NCBI GenBank assembly: GCA_034231615.1
Contig: CM067311.1
Coordinates: 15,099,360-15,163,359, forward strand
Origin: Meghimatium bilineatum
Lineage: Eukaryota > Mollusca > Gastropoda > Stylommatophora > Philomycidae
Reading direction: 5' to 3'
DNA: 64,000 bases
Shown here: positions 58,101-59,449 of the stretch, piece after piece
Position numbering within the stretch: position 1 is the stretch's first letter
How the letters are laid out: each line of letters opens with the position of its first letter
Notes under the pieces: model-generated
Database searches by the model: none
Told to the model about the DNA's origin: nothing
Seen by the model: the letters and a program-made list of their open reading frames with translations, nothing else
Made by a program: the position numbers and the translations under genes

Positions 58101-58493
58101 TAGTCAGTGCATTGGTTTCCTAGTTGAGTTGACCAAGTAATCAAAATAAACAAAAATAGGTATATGGTAAGTCTGACCAAAATCCAAAATAAGTCAATAA
58201 AACAAAATGACAGTGACAGAGGACGTTTCTACTAAAAAAGCCTTCATCATGACAAATAAAATACCACAGTAAACAAATCTTATATAGAGACACACATGGT
58301 GGTGATTGGAAGGAAAAAAGAGGGAAGGAATTTCAGTTCAACTAGAATAATTTGGGAAGAAATTAAATTGGGAGGAGGAAGCAGTAGTAGCAGAAGAGAT
58401 TTGATGGAAAAGACTTACACAAATATTCTCTTTGCCATCTTCTGATACAACTGTCTTTACAGCGGTCTTTTTCTCTTCTTCAAATCGCTGCAC
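9466..58493 (-). CDS. SASH1: SASH1-like SAM and SH3 domain adaptor gene (13 exons found, 5' end missing)
   Basis: The exons listed separately below join in frame on the minus strand into about 1095 codons ending at TAA 9466-9468. Seen: an SH3 domain split over exons 8 and 9 (LGQAKVIVDYIPGP, then KKGEIVNIINMAQSGVW), SAM1 over exons 9 and 10 (LFQKIGLE, then NGYDDLDIFSELDEHDLD), a DSGCY motif early in exon 11, IDLTKLPYSTV at its end, GHCGIPPLLVQRY in exon 12, and a C-terminal SAM2 with FLISIGLPMY in exon 13. This order and these motifs are those of the SASH1/SASH3 family: scaffold proteins without enzymatic activity, linked in vertebrates to adhesion and immune-receptor signalling. Length is near human SASH1 (about 1250 residues), so a modest N-terminal part is missing. 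Introns of up to 9.8 kb are filled with transposons and minisatellites. The family assignment is firm; its role in this animal is inference. Confidence 0.9.
9820..10195 (+). pseudogene. LINE reverse transcriptase C-terminal relic
   Basis: Fragments LQDRIDAFEMWIYRRIERM and later LLKTLLEGRVEGK correspond to the FEMWCYRRM ... IxEGKxxGKR ending of RTE-like reverse transcriptases. Many stops. A sister copy lies at 41.15 kb. It sits between the last two host exons. Confidence 0.6.
10640..11045 (-). pseudogene. LINE RNase H tail relic
   Basis: The reverse complement gives ERTDVSAGKAL and STEIRRDRIELIRAVMDTL, then DNVHIQRMVEM and SLYTFRWLK. It aligns with the 3' part of the LINE at 14.1-17.7 kb and with 21.4 kb. 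It ends at the family's CTAATCAAGAATGACT. Confidence 0.6.
11225..11475 (-). pseudogene. LINE reverse transcriptase C-terminal relic
   Basis: RRKLQYFGHLKQHDDMKTLI followed by LEGRVSDKRRRGRPRRRW is the FGHxxR ... GRRRRGRPRxxW tail of non-LTR reverse transcriptases. A diverged sister (LQYFGHIKQH) is at 51.65 kb. Confidence 0.65.
11823..12440. repeat. Minisatellite, 26 bp x about 24
   Basis: The unit alternates between ggatagcaccatctaaaact plus cctgct and variants with aatact or tctact. The variants recur in order, suggesting duplication of multi-unit blocks. It lies in the last intron of the host gene. Confidence 0.95.
12645..12790 (-). mobile_element. SINE family A copy (minus, partial)
   Basis: Reverse complement reads CATCCCATGCTGAAGTTGGA, then GAGTCAGACCAAAAGGCACA, matching the centre of family A. 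It lies just downstream (transcript sense) of host exon 12. Confidence 0.6.
12843..12974 (-). CDS. SASH1-like exon 12
   Basis: A 132-bp exon of 44 codons in phase 0: IGHCGIPPLLVQRYSEELRQ then a helical stretch TMSLVLEQLRERQLRELNRPC. GxCGIPxxLVQRYxEDL is a conserved SASH1 motif before the C-terminal SAM. Acceptor TTCCTTTCAG, donor GTAAGT. It is separated from exon 11 by a 9.8-kb intron holding the nested LINE and pogo elements. Confidence 0.9.
13000..14040. other. Intron sequence without recognised features
   Basis: Short frames only. The right part may be the 5' flank of the pogo-like element, whose left terminus I could not define. Confidence 0.4.
14041..14096 (+). pseudogene. pogo-like transposase, 5' fragment left of the LINE insertion
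   Basis: ATG at about 14067 opens MPGQKKN. The sequence is then cut at attgtatact (14087-14096), the first copy of the LINE target duplication. The coding sequence resumes at 17909 with YTAGFK after a one-base shift, as expected for the N-terminus of a pogo/CENP-B-type transposase. Confidence 0.6.
14099..14604 (-). pseudogene. Disrupted 3' part of the LINE RNase H and tail
   Basis: After the stop, the same family continues in changing frames: LRTQKVTQVCILSDSMSMIK, FVPGHVGIRGNERADQLAS (RNase H end motif), then a degenerate tail with CPVCSDDDP. At least one stop and one frameshift separate it from the main frame. Confidence 0.75.
14605..17676 (-). CDS. LINE polyprotein: AP-like endonuclease and reverse transcriptase
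   Basis: The 1023 codons start with a basic MAANIKRPKRGG segment. Residues about 35-240 form an APE-like endonuclease (VRVLFWNVASV, LQETQLG, CGDFNAKG near 164, HHGSDHLP near 238). Residues about 500-760 form the reverse transcriptase (LPKPGKDH, AIDLEDAYNRV, GLPQGSPLSPVLFNVY, SYADD near 680). An RNase H domain begins with IIYTDGS near 972 but stops at AVTKAFE. Endonuclease and RT motifs are intact, so those activities could be preserved; the truncated RNase H makes the copy probably defective. The family resembles I/Jockey-superfamily LINEs; the exact clade is not decided. Confidence 0.93.
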   Translation of the reverse strand: MAANIKRPKRGGSKRKSHRAGARITRSKTARLGIKNVRVLFWNVASVHKRRTELEKMCYEADVIALQETQLGESGNIRIAGFQCFYNRRHLGQAILVREGFSVCEVDMSKWDSDNIQLQAVRVQRVQHPIMIVNVYACNTSIDLQGWKILGEIMEQEKQILFCGDFNAKGTSWGNSASNKQGRELEAALTDTDLVCLNDGRITRMASRDGDDDSAIDLALVSSAAVAICKWDVLGHHGSDHLPCVVLLKNDKSKQIRPKVRSFKYDRRGVDVVSRIRQDKRKAQVVGNLVWDRPSWWNEEVQRAWSEKRKAVSLWQRARKRVAAQPMEVAQWKRKKDILVQTFKDIAKSAKASKWDEFCKEITREKSLKLFWRLHKSMNGLTRRVTIADFQSDDTVWQKTDETKGAALLAHYTHCQRNVEAYQEIMKTLTDTCKNLSMENHMLITVEEIRKALKSTKNTAPGPDGIRYDDISRRTDEELGELADMFNNSLLKGTVKEDWLHSYLVPLPKPGKDHTRIHGYRIITMQNTIGKLLEKIVARKVSCYLERNKCLPTLLGGYRPGKKTWQNSAIFAQDVFEGFDSRMETCAVAIDLEDAYNRVSLDILMHQVLNLAVNPFVVRWVGAALMHRVLVLKCGNWISTPTVISPGLPQGSPLSPVLFNVYTVHIAGNQITGVGRTMSYADDILVYRQGRNREECVVELQKELDRLTNWCRDTGAVVNPSKAFVTWFSLNNHMVKTPMPQVSLSGKSLERTSTMRYLGVFFDRSLSFREHVDHIIIRAGKGLAAMKVMAAAQCEQRLLFLLYQGLVVAVVEYALAILTLSQTQIERLDRVQNAAMRIILGCTRDTSTRAMRYLLDCPTAEHRLQYCRARAYLQIHADKEHPLHSEIQKVKGSRLKRGRSWMGRAEDVIQSVCRLQDVAVGAEWIGLPTDFETCLRVVISLSRECREWCPTAVEKEVQALISENTKEGDVIIYTDGSVIRHVRSAWAFTAQCAGKTIKEESGAFAVTTSSMTMETMAVTKAFE
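17909..19134 (+). pseudogene. pogo/Tigger-like DDE transposase relic
   Basis: Right of the LINE, broken frames give YTAGFKWM, VIAFVEKYNNSMA and KKKEELSLMPRSKK (N-terminal HTH region). An open stretch at 18337-18660 reads NMDETPVYFDMPSNRTVE, GHEKTHFTVVLGCMADG and PVIMFKCKTLPKG, the first catalytic Asp region of pogo/Jerky DDE domains. Further on come DSFRAHLTEKM (second Asp), VVPGGLTSLLQLLDVCLNKH and KWNDWM, ending with an acidic tail and TGA near 19132. Several stops and frameshifts make it inactive. Confidence 0.8.
19135..20490. other. Intron sequence, no clear features
   Basis: It probably includes the 3' flank of the pogo element. I found no convincing terminal inverted repeat or coding similarity. 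Confidence 0.35.
20496..20792. mobile_element. MITE, about 297 bp with 22-bp TIRs
   Basis: Left end GGTACTATGATTGCAGGCCA and right end complement GGTACTATGATTGCAGTCCA; 21 of 22 terminal bases match. A second inverted pair (CCTACCT / AGGTAGG) sits inside. The core is AT-rich without a frame. CTTCTC flanks both sides closely and may be a remnant target duplication. Confidence 0.7.
21050..21905 (+). mobile_element. SINE family A interrupted by a LINE fragment
   Basis: 21050-21185 matches the 5' half of family A (GGGGAGCAAATAATAG, GGTTATGGGGGTTGGGTTGG). 21757-21905 matches its 3' half (AGTGACCCAGAAGCCATGCT, CTACATCCTGCTAATCTGC, GAAGAAGGAG). The halves meet where the intact copy at 45.5 kb reads through, so the intervening LINE fragment was inserted into the SINE. 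Confidence 0.65.
21190..21756 (+). pseudogene. LINE RNase H tail fragment nested in SINE
   Basis: YPGHVGVQSNERADTLVCKA, RTVMGTLQNN and DNVLVQRMIEMGVTKGDGRK match the 3' part of the 14.1-kb LINE family. It ends at CTAATCAAGAGGATTA like the other copies. 5'-truncated, with stops. Confidence 0.65.
22075..22393 (+). pseudogene. LINE C-terminal fragment
   Basis: RYQQTTIFRLRTGNCRLLGH, then CPCGSGTQTPEHILQDCP and EKTVDFVLTTGLPV, ending in TAG and a GAAGAAGAAG tail. It is the terminal part of an RNase H LINE related to that at 1-1651, with an open frame over the last about 90 codons but 5'-truncated. Confidence 0.75.
22772..24261 (-). CDS. SASH1-like exon 11 (long central exon)
   Basis: A 1490-bp exon, the largest coding block, entering with one base and leaving in phase 0. 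It starts EKMNAHTPALTN, carries SSCDSGCY (family DSGCY motif) and a CRSC motif, then Tyr/Gln/Gly-rich repeats such as YGQYGYQYSYSQG, a cysteine-rich cluster with several CxxC pairs at about 23385-23515, Ser/Thr/Pro-rich sequence, and ends AERIDLTKLPYSTV, matching the IDLTxxPYS motif before the last SAM of SASH1. Acceptor CTTTTTTTGTAG, donor GTGAGT. It is mostly disordered apart from the cysteine cluster. Confidence 0.9.
24577..25140. repeat. Minisatellite, 39 bp x about 14
   Basis: Units contain cacagatatttccaggtact and aatagacagagaacaaga. One unit carries three extra bases. The period is divisible by three, so two minus frames stay open (ICVLVLCLLVPGN repeats); these are not proteins. On the minus strand each unit holds a pyrimidine stretch ending in ATTAG, resembling a 3' splice site. 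Confidence 0.95.
25150..25680 (+). pseudogene. LINE reverse transcriptase relic with RMIAYxxxHGT tail
   Basis: LAYADNKVLITGSEQEIQAL is the YADD region with the second Asp changed to Asn. Later fragments VKYLGTI-like, GKIMGRREKDKERN and ELWRRMIAYVTLHGT-like sequence mark the 3' end. Stops are frequent. Confidence 0.65.
26005..26050 (-). ncRNA. Degenerate hammerhead-like motif
   Basis: The minus strand reads TTGATAAAGACC, a short loop, then GTTGAAACATTT. The arrangement of a CTGATGA-like box, a short stem and GAAAC resembles type I hammerhead cores known from Penelope-like elements, but core positions are mutated, so a catalytic ribozyme is unlikely. Confidence 0.3.
26165..26576. repeat. Minisatellite, 20 bp x about 20 with 120-bp higher-order unit
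   Basis: The unit ctagccatggaccctacatt carries an NcoI-type CCATGG. Variants ending acattat, gcaatc, acaatc, acaatc, acattc, aaattc recur in the same order, giving a 6-unit block repeated at 26.30, 26.42 and 26.54 kb. Confidence 0.95.
26965..27045 (+). mobile_element. Short interspersed tail repeat
   Basis: GGGCTACATACTGCTGGAAA, CATCGTCCTGCTACAAGCAG and GGGAGTTTGAGAATGAATG match the 59.2-kb and, inverted, the 40.9- and 63.8-kb copies; a subfamily of the family A tail. Confidence 0.5.
27170..27292 (-). mobile_element. tRNA-SINE head fragment with hammerhead-like flank (minus)
   Basis: The minus strand reads GTTAGCGCACTGGCTTCGAA and ATGAGTGGTCCTGTGTTCAT, like the head of the SINE at 27.44 kb in opposite orientation. 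Next to it TTGATAAAGACCTTTTGGTC followed by AAATC resembles a degenerate hammerhead core with a perfect 4-bp stem II. Confidence 0.5.
27434..27705 (+). mobile_element. tRNA-derived SINE with (TTTAC)n tail
   Basis: A box-A-like TAGTGCAGTGGTTAGTGC and a box-B-like GGTTTCATTCTC are about 25 bp apart, as in an RNA polymerase III promoter from a tRNA. A central conserved-looking part (CGGCTCCCGGGTAACCC) and the 3' end ACTTTACTTTACTTTACTT follow. It is about 270 bp and sits just downstream, in transcript sense, of the SAM1 exon. Confidence 0.8.
27811..27961 (-). CDS. SASH1-like exon 10 (SAM1, main part)
   Basis: A 151-bp exon, phase 0 in and one base left over: HLAPVFMQNGYDDLDIFSEL, then DEHDLDTLRIADVGQRAKLL and SAARVLVDWH. 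The pattern NGYxxLDxF, DLDxLxI, HRAxLL of SASH-family SAM1 domains is clear. Acceptor is ATTGACAG, donor GTGAGT. SAM domains mediate homo- and hetero-oligomerisation. Confidence 0.9.
28020..28133. repeat. (AAT)n microsatellite
   Basis: An imperfect trinucleotide run with AGT interruptions. It produces spurious polyasparagine and polytyrosine frames. Confidence 0.98.
28775..28992 (+). mobile_element. SINE family A copy
   Basis: Contains GGCTATCCCATCCCATAT, GAAGTTGGATGTTAGGCCCA, AAGCTGTAAACCAG, TTTCTGGACTATATCCTACT and an AAAAGAAGAA tail, in family order. Confidence 0.7.
29061..30842. repeat. 31-bp satellite array, about 57 units, with higher-order structure
   Basis: The unit is tctgtccatattataattat plus gtgtccacaga (31 bp), with 32-bp (extra A) and 29-bp (aattgtgtcc) variants. 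The 29-bp variant is seen three times, at about 29.64, 30.04 and 30.51 kb, each time followed by nearly the same series of variants, so blocks of 13-15 units were duplicated. Each unit holds the perfect palindrome ACAGATCTGT and the AT palindrome ATAATTAT. It lies in the intron between SAM1 exons 9 and 10. Confidence 0.97.
31171..31371 (-). CDS. SASH1-like exon 9 (SH3 second part, SAM1 start)
   Basis: A 201-bp exon of 67 codons in phase 0 at both ends. It completes the SH3 domain (KGEIVNIINMAQSGVWRGIV with the conserved tryptophan, then GKFRFEHVEVV) and after a basic linker starts SAM1 with SVGDLFQKIGLE. Donor GTAAGT, acceptor TTTTTCAAG. An SH3 followed within about 25 residues by a SAM domain is diagnostic for SASH1/SASH3. 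Confidence 0.9.
31475..31560. repeat. Minisatellite, 27 bp x 3
   Basis: Units aaccaaccattgtaagtgac plus aatggaa, starting about 100 bp from host exon 9. Confidence 0.85.
32040..32145 (-). mobile_element. piggyBac-like element, terminal fragment
   Basis: CACCCACCATAAATAATGC, a region like tttggaaaatttgcg, and the end GCTAAAGGTTAA repeat the last about 100 bp of the element at 32169-33088. It is diverged and lies only 24 bp from the intact copy. Confidence 0.6.
32169..33088 (-). mobile_element. piggyBac-like non-autonomous element, copy 2 (920 bp, inverted)
   Basis: Bounded by TTAA at 32165-32168 and 33089-33092 with CCTTTAGGCC / CTCTAAAGG termini. It is the reverse complement of 3451-4561 at high visible identity but has a single copy of the 190-bp internal unit, which explains the 191-bp length difference. 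It lies in the intron splitting the SH3 domain, about 120 bp from exon 8. Confidence 0.88.
33208..33311 (-). CDS. SASH1-like exon 8 (SH3 domain, first part)
   Basis: A 104-bp exon encoding PSGSPIFSKAYLGQAKVIVD and then YIPGPDEEDFVTLK. This is the start of the SH3 domain; the family's usual form is ARVxxDFxPSPYDxDSLKLK. Acceptor is CTGTCCTCAG, donor GTTGGT; the exon ends in phase 0 directly before the KGEI of exon 9, splitting the SH3 fold at the RT loop. It requires one base from the preceding exon. Confidence 0.85.
33690..34530 (-). pseudogene. mariner-like transposase relic
   Basis: The minus strand carries NNIITGDETRCF (first catalytic Asp region), SQDIVYYYFIPEGQKVNKEI, MLHDNAPAYQF (second Asp) and, in other frames, YSSNLVSAEFFLF where the third catalytic Asp region is altered, then LREVSKNGFHKCF and YFEGNVV at the end. 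These are the landmarks of mariner DD34D transposases. Frames are broken, so it is inactive. It lies in the intron 5' of exon 8. Confidence 0.85.
35346..35612 (+). mobile_element. SINE family A, near full length
   Basis: GGAGCAAAGAATAGCAACAC, GTTGGCTGTCCCATCCCATA, GTTGGATGTGTCAGGCCGAA, CTACATCCTGCTAATCTGT and a CAGAAGAAG end. The flanks gacaagaaat and gacaagacat could be a diverged target duplication. No convincing pol III boxes, so its origin is unclear. Confidence 0.8.
36060..36275 (+). pseudogene. LINE reverse transcriptase C-terminal relic
   Basis: ERRAKGRPRVRWIDNIKETL and then ITLSEAARKARTR is the GRPRxRWxDNIKE end seen behind non-LTR reverse transcriptases. Open for 62 codons. Confidence 0.65.
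36560..36900 (+). pseudogene. LINE reverse transcriptase thumb relic
   Basis: RATIFPVAIHECETWTLITA and KYYRKKLRIQCRRWLE match the YGCETWTL ... ENKCLRRI region after the RT palm. Several frameshifts. Confidence 0.5.
37216..37392. repeat. Minisatellite, 30 bp x 6
   Basis: Units caaacctttaagaacattgc plus atgcatttga. Open in two frames because of the period. Confidence 0.9.
38282..38505 (-). pseudogene. LINE reverse transcriptase C-terminal relic
   Basis: EAGKLVWFGQVMRHNSLSKN then ILQGTVEGRRRRGGRG matches FGHVxRHDSLxKTILQGTxEGxRRRGRQ tails. Confidence 0.65.
38760..38948 (-). mobile_element. tRNA-derived SINE relic (minus)
   Basis: The minus strand starts GTGTGGCCCTGGTAGTTCAG with box-A-like TGGTAGTTCAGTTGTTAG, then box-B-like GATCCAAGGTTCAAT about 30 bp later. 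The body extends to about 38760. Older than the SINE at 27.4 kb. Confidence 0.65.
39089..39148 (-). CDS. SASH1-like exon 7
   Basis: A 60-bp exon, ISRRHLQAENVKSKVTFDTN, phase 0 at both ends with acceptor TATTTCAG and donor GTAAGA. Exon 8, however, needs one base carried over. A weaker donor 13 bases further (GTGATG, exon start 39076) would give a 73-bp exon ending in exactly the required phase and add VRTT. Otherwise a micro-exon remains unseen between here and 33.3 kb. Confidence 0.65.
40128..40535. repeat. Minisatellite, 37 bp x 11
   Basis: Units atgaacacagctatgaatga plus aatgtattggtatattc, with attca/ataaa variants and one unit carrying an extra gttcgtac. Confidence 0.95.
40880..40990 (-). 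mobile_element. Short interspersed tail repeat (minus)
   Basis: Minus strand shows CATTTTCTGGACTATATCTT and GAGGGTTTGAGAATGAACAC, as at 27.0, 59.2 and 63.8 kb. Confidence 0.5.
41120..41345 (+). pseudogene. LINE 3' relic, sister of 10.0 kb
   Basis: aaaagacatgacacacctta, gaggtaaacagagatacaag and gatggacaggttacagtc align with the copy at 10.03-10.16 kb in the same orientation. Confidence 0.6.
41815..42290 (-). pseudogene. LINE reverse transcriptase C-terminal relic
   Basis: Minus-strand fragments RFESWKSTTSLENKL, ENKYLRKIKQSGKDFKSNET, then GKRKRERLKTTLKI and DWQAWKAMTSALCAKLG match the end of the 52.5-kb LINE (QKWKAMVSALCAAYG). Broken by stops. Confidence 0.65.
42640..42708 (-). CDS. SASH1-like exon 6
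   Basis: A 69-bp exon of 23 codons in phase 0 at both ends: NHRSASCSTGDDGISSEN then DDVEN. The acceptor is TTTTTCAG and the donor a consensus GTAAGT. The serine-rich, acidic stretch N-terminal to the SH3 domain is where SLY-family proteins carry a phosphorylated linker; that placement is inference. Confidence 0.75.
43123..43275. repeat. Tandem duplication, about 70 bp x 2
   Basis: Two near-perfect copies starting aaagttagtttgctagaatg. Confidence 0.9.
43595..44155 (+). pseudogene. LINE reverse transcriptase C-terminal relic
   Basis: In shifting frames: LLIRSQFCWTGHIVRMPDKH, LPKRLFYGELCDGKHSSGG, RETTALDRSAWRTQI. This is the WTGHVxRMxDxRLPKxLFYGEL tail of a LINE family widespread in animals. 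Confidence 0.7.
45130..45283 (+). mobile_element. Interspersed repeat family B, 3' part
   Basis: CAGCAGCACAGCATACTTCA, CACTCCCTGGCAGAGATCAC and GAGAGCAAATGCAGAAGAAG align with the stretch ending at 60.84 kb. The shared end GCAGAAGAAG also closes family A. Confidence 0.55.
45300..45870 (-). repeat. 23-bp minisatellite built from host exon 5 end plus splice donor
   Basis: On the minus strand each unit reads GGTATGCTAGACCCTAGAGT then AAA. Two abutting units recreate CCTAGAGTAAAG|GTATG, the same as the end of exon 5 and its donor. About six units precede and seven follow an inserted SINE (45435-45704); several are mutated. Confidence 0.9.
45435..45704 (+). mobile_element. SINE family A, full length, inserted in the 23-bp array
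   Basis: About 270 bp from TGTGTTGCTGGGGCCCAAAA through GGAGCAAAGAATAGCAACAC, GTTGGCTGTCCCATCCCATA and CTACATCCTGCTAATCTGC to GAAGAAGAAG. Array sequence gcatacctttactc flanks both sides, so target duplication and array unit cannot be separated. It gives the reference for family A boundaries. Confidence 0.85.
45841..45910 (-). pseudogene. Duplicate of host exon 5 3' end (pseudo-exon)
   Basis: Encodes PAAGRKKSTDMLNPRVK, against PAAGRKKSTGMLDPRVK in exon 5, followed by a decayed donor. It lies 84 bp downstream in transcript sense, fully tandem with the exon end. Confidence 0.85.
45928..46126 (-). CDS. SASH1-like exon 5 (Ser/Thr-rich)
   Basis: A 199-bp exon that completes the split lysine codon and ends in phase 0 with KKSTGMLDPRVK before donor GTATGT. 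It is rich in Ser, Thr and Asn (LLSSGSDQSMECGSQTQLR). The exon end is unusual: 84 bp further into the intron a second copy of its last part lies in the same orientation, and beyond that a 23-bp minisatellite repeats the final exon bases plus donor. Confidence 0.8.
46185..46370 (+). pseudogene. LINE 3' tail relic (RMIAYxxxHGT type)
   Basis: gggagaagagacagaggaag, aaatttctggatgggac and gtggagaagcatgatcacct align with 25.5-25.66 kb. Confidence 0.6.
46504..48510. repeat. 29-bp satellite array, about 69 units
   Basis: Unit cttcaaatgatcaggttaca plus gagtcagat (29 bp). Two-state variants (cagag/caaag, gtc/gcc, gat/cat) form repeated strings, so blocks expanded together; divergence rises toward the right end. 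It lies in the intron between host exons 4 and 5. Confidence 0.97.
48520..49750. other. Intron sequence without recognised features
   Basis: AT-rich, only short frames, no recognisable repeat family or exon. Confidence 0.4.
50400..51125 (+). pseudogene. LINE reverse transcriptase C-terminal relic
   Basis: KEVTTFKYLGFQIRDDGDLE, then LESRSVQRIHKEDNV, later CEMAKLVWFGHVTRH and VEDRGVWKAFC. This is the YLGxxI to FGHVTRH region of an RTE-like element with stops. It ends about 60 bp before host exon 4. Confidence 0.65.
51190..51377 (-). CDS. SASH1-like exon 4 (polyhistidine)
   Basis: A 188-bp exon, phase 0 in and two bases left over. It encodes VTSQTEQSAAVRLHTPN, a run of nine histidines, then LSKTDALQERLTGTCLITVP. 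Acceptor is CTTATTCAG, donor GTTAGT. The two leftover bases join exon 5 in frame through a lysine codon. The histidine run comes from a CAC/CAT repeat and may vary in length between individuals. Confidence 0.8.
51640..51860 (+). pseudogene. LINE C-terminal relic
   Basis: WLQYFGHIKQHVGIERLILE and NNVCTYFWPMQACLPG match the 11.3-kb copy (LQYFGHLKQHDDMKTLILEG, NVCTCLWPMQACLS). Confidence 0.65.
52375..52490. repeat. Minisatellite, about 36 bp x 3-4, split by a LINE
   Basis: Units ccatatgccaggcagtggag plus ttttactttcattt. One further unit (atgccaggcagtgaagtttt) lies at 53.32 kb beyond the LINE, so the LINE inserted into this array. Confidence 0.85.
52489..53320 (+). pseudogene. 5'-truncated LINE with reverse transcriptase end and (CATAA)n tail
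   Basis: An open frame to 53082 reads LDYADDLALLSANHTDAQSK (YADD catalytic box), then VNNFTYLGTNLALDGDSSKE, SYGCESWKATKATDKRLDSF. After a frameshift follow RRRWTYIGHVLRMNSLRIPQ and QKWKAMVSALCAAYGPGGT. The 3' end is ataacataacataacataac. The 5' end abuts the 36-bp minisatellite at about 52490. It is well preserved and so fairly young. Confidence 0.85.
54055..55260 (-). pseudogene. LINE 3' relic, same family as 14.1-17.7 kb
   Basis: NTKGRCIKQGRSWMAETEDI, LLRVCNLESVGRG matches LKRGRSWMGRAEDVIQSVCR of the large LINE. Towards the 3' end a degenerate RNase H end motif and TGATCAAGAATCAAGACTAA follow. Many stops. Confidence 0.7.
55381..55588 (-). repeat. 68-bp tandem triplication carrying the exon 3 splice donor
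   Basis: The units begin at 55381, 55449 and 55517 (ttaccttacgactaggagtt). Each contains about 50 bp of exon end, the donor GTAAGA and about 25 bp of intron. The middle copy has several substitutions (gctag, ttaccg); the two outer copies are nearly identical. Confidence 0.92.
55521..55765 (-). CDS. SASH1-like exon 3 (Gln/His-rich)
   Basis: A 245-bp exon entering with one base and ending at a codon boundary with GTPSRK before donor GTAAGA. It encodes a Gln/His/Arg-rich, probably disordered segment (LLNEPDDPQRSQQGSQSGQS near its start). The acceptor follows a TTCCAG. The last 50 or so exon bases, the donor and the start of the intron are present three times in tandem (period 68 bp); the annotated end is the most upstream donor in transcript sense. 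Reading through to either downstream copy meets an in-frame TAA, so use of those donors would truncate the protein. Confidence 0.8.
56123..56339. mobile_element. Candidate MITE, 217 bp with 14-bp TIRs
   Basis: Left ATCGGTGTACACTG and right CAGTGTACACCGAT are perfect inverted repeats. The centre holds a gggttaagggttagg stretch and AT-rich sequence. No frame; target duplication not clear. Confidence 0.6.
56690..56840. repeat. Minisatellite, 36 bp x 4
   Basis: Units aactttagtttgcctcttca plus taaatccttttatagg. Confidence 0.9.
57048..57126 (-). CDS. SASH1-like exon 2
   Basis: A 79-bp exon, phase 0 in and one base left over. It encodes the lysine-rich DTPSKKAAGKKKKSTKPTKS followed by QSTLSA, a nuclear-localisation-like basic stretch. 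Acceptor AG is at 57127-57128, donor GTAATG at 57042-57047. It joins exon 3 in frame through a valine codon. Confidence 0.75.
57425..57735. repeat. Minisatellite, about 40-48 bp x 7
   Basis: Irregular units sharing tccaattatgttatatcaga and gctttcaac. Two blocks (from 57.47 and 57.64 kb) repeat atataagacctttaacccgt. Confidence 0.85.
57985..58092. repeat. Dispersed duplicate, copy 1 (about 108 bp)
   Basis: Shares atatcaatatctagagat, aaatatggcataa and attattacgaga with 58806-58914, same orientation, a few differences. The second copy sits next to the young LINE fragment. Confidence 0.8.
58205..58255 (-). ncRNA. Degenerate hammerhead-like motif
   Basis: The minus strand reads CATGATGAAGGC, a T-rich loop, then GTAGAAACGTC. 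Box order and GAAACGTC end resemble Penelope-type hammerheads, but stem II no longer pairs well. Confidence 0.3.
58419..58493 (-). CDS. SASH1-like exon 1 of those found
   Basis: A 75-bp exon of 25 codons, phase 0 at both ends, reading VQRFEEEKKTAVKTVVSEDG and then KENIC. The acceptor AG lies at 58494-58495 and the donor is a strong GTAAGT (ACTTAC at 58413-58418 on the plus strand). It is charged and probably disordered. It begins without a start codon, so at least one exon lies further upstream. I found none between here and the window end. Confidence 0.7.
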
Positions 58494-58691
58494 CTAATGA
58501 AAAGAAACCAAATACATTTTTAATAAAGACCATGCATTGTTTTTTTAAATATTTTGATAGATCAAATTATGTTATAAAAGCGTAAAGGATTTACCTCATT
58601 GTACTCGGGTTTTCTTCCAAATACCCAATCCCTCTAACTTTGTAGCATTCTGCTTGTCGAGAGTATCATTCATAGTAAACAAGCTCTTTAC

Positions 58692-58766
58692 TTGTAAATA
58701 CATACATGGGCATGTAAATACATACATGGGCATGTAAATACATACATGGGCATGTAAATACATACA
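58692..58766. repeat. Minisatellite, 20 bp x 4
   Basis: Units gtaaatacatacatgggcat. Confidence 0.95.
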
Positions 58767-58805
58767 ATTACATCAATCAATACTACTACCAAAGCTGGGT
58801 AATTA

Positions 58806-58914
58806 TCAATATCTAGAGATAGAGGTTACAATTTTTTTTTAAATGTCTCATTAGAAATATGGCATAATGTAATAAATAATCTATTATTACGAGATAAAGA
58901 TATAGTCAAATGAT
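58806..58914. repeat. Dispersed duplicate, copy 2
   Basis: See copy 1 at 57985-58092. A 12-bp target site immediately right of it received the LINE fragment. Confidence 0.8.
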
Positions 58915-58929
58915 ATCATTGGTGCAAAT

Positions 58930-59186
58930 GTCACATGTATACAAAGTTCAAGATTGGCAACACAGCCATGTGTACATGTGGACAGGCAGCACAGAGTGCC
59001 AAACATATACTTCAAGAGTGTTCTGAGTATGAAATGCTGAGGCAGACATATTGGCCAGAGGAAACAACACTGGAATCAAAGCTCTATGGGGCACTGTATG
59101 AACTACAAAAGACAGTGAGTTTTATTAAGGAGACAGAATTACAGATATAAACATGTTTCAAGTGAACGAAAGAAGAAGAAGAAGAA
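58930..59186 (+). mobile_element. Young 5'-truncated LINE copy with 12-bp target duplication
   Basis: The 257-bp insert begins gtcacatgtatacaaagttc and ends in GAAGAAGAAGAA. Flanks attggtgcaaat at 58918-58929 and 59187-59198 are identical. It differs from the end of the 1-1651 LINE at only about four positions by eye. It contains the last 72 codons (CTCGQAAQSAKHILQEC) and the stop, now TAA. Confidence 0.93.
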
Positions 59187-59217
59187 ATTGGTGCAAATAA
59201 AATGGGGACACAATGCA

Positions 59218-59302
59218 TTTCAGTTCTGTTGACTACATCTTGCTGGTAATCTAGGTGGCACAATTCTGCTACATGTAAGATCCAGATGGATTTTGAGAAC
59301 TG
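59218..59302 (+). mobile_element. Short interspersed tail repeat
   Basis: GTTGACTACATCTTGCTGGT, ACATGTAAGATCCAGATGGA and TTTTGAGAACTGAAG match the 27.0-kb copy. Confidence 0.45.
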
Positions 59303-59449
59303 AAGCAACCAAAATAATCCAGTCAATACAATATTACACAATCTAATAATTGTTTCTCACTCTGTAAAATAAATAAAAGAGATCAATGTGGCGTGAGGCT
59401 AGTCAACCTATGTTCTGATAGATACGTGACAAACAGTGCAATAAAGTTT

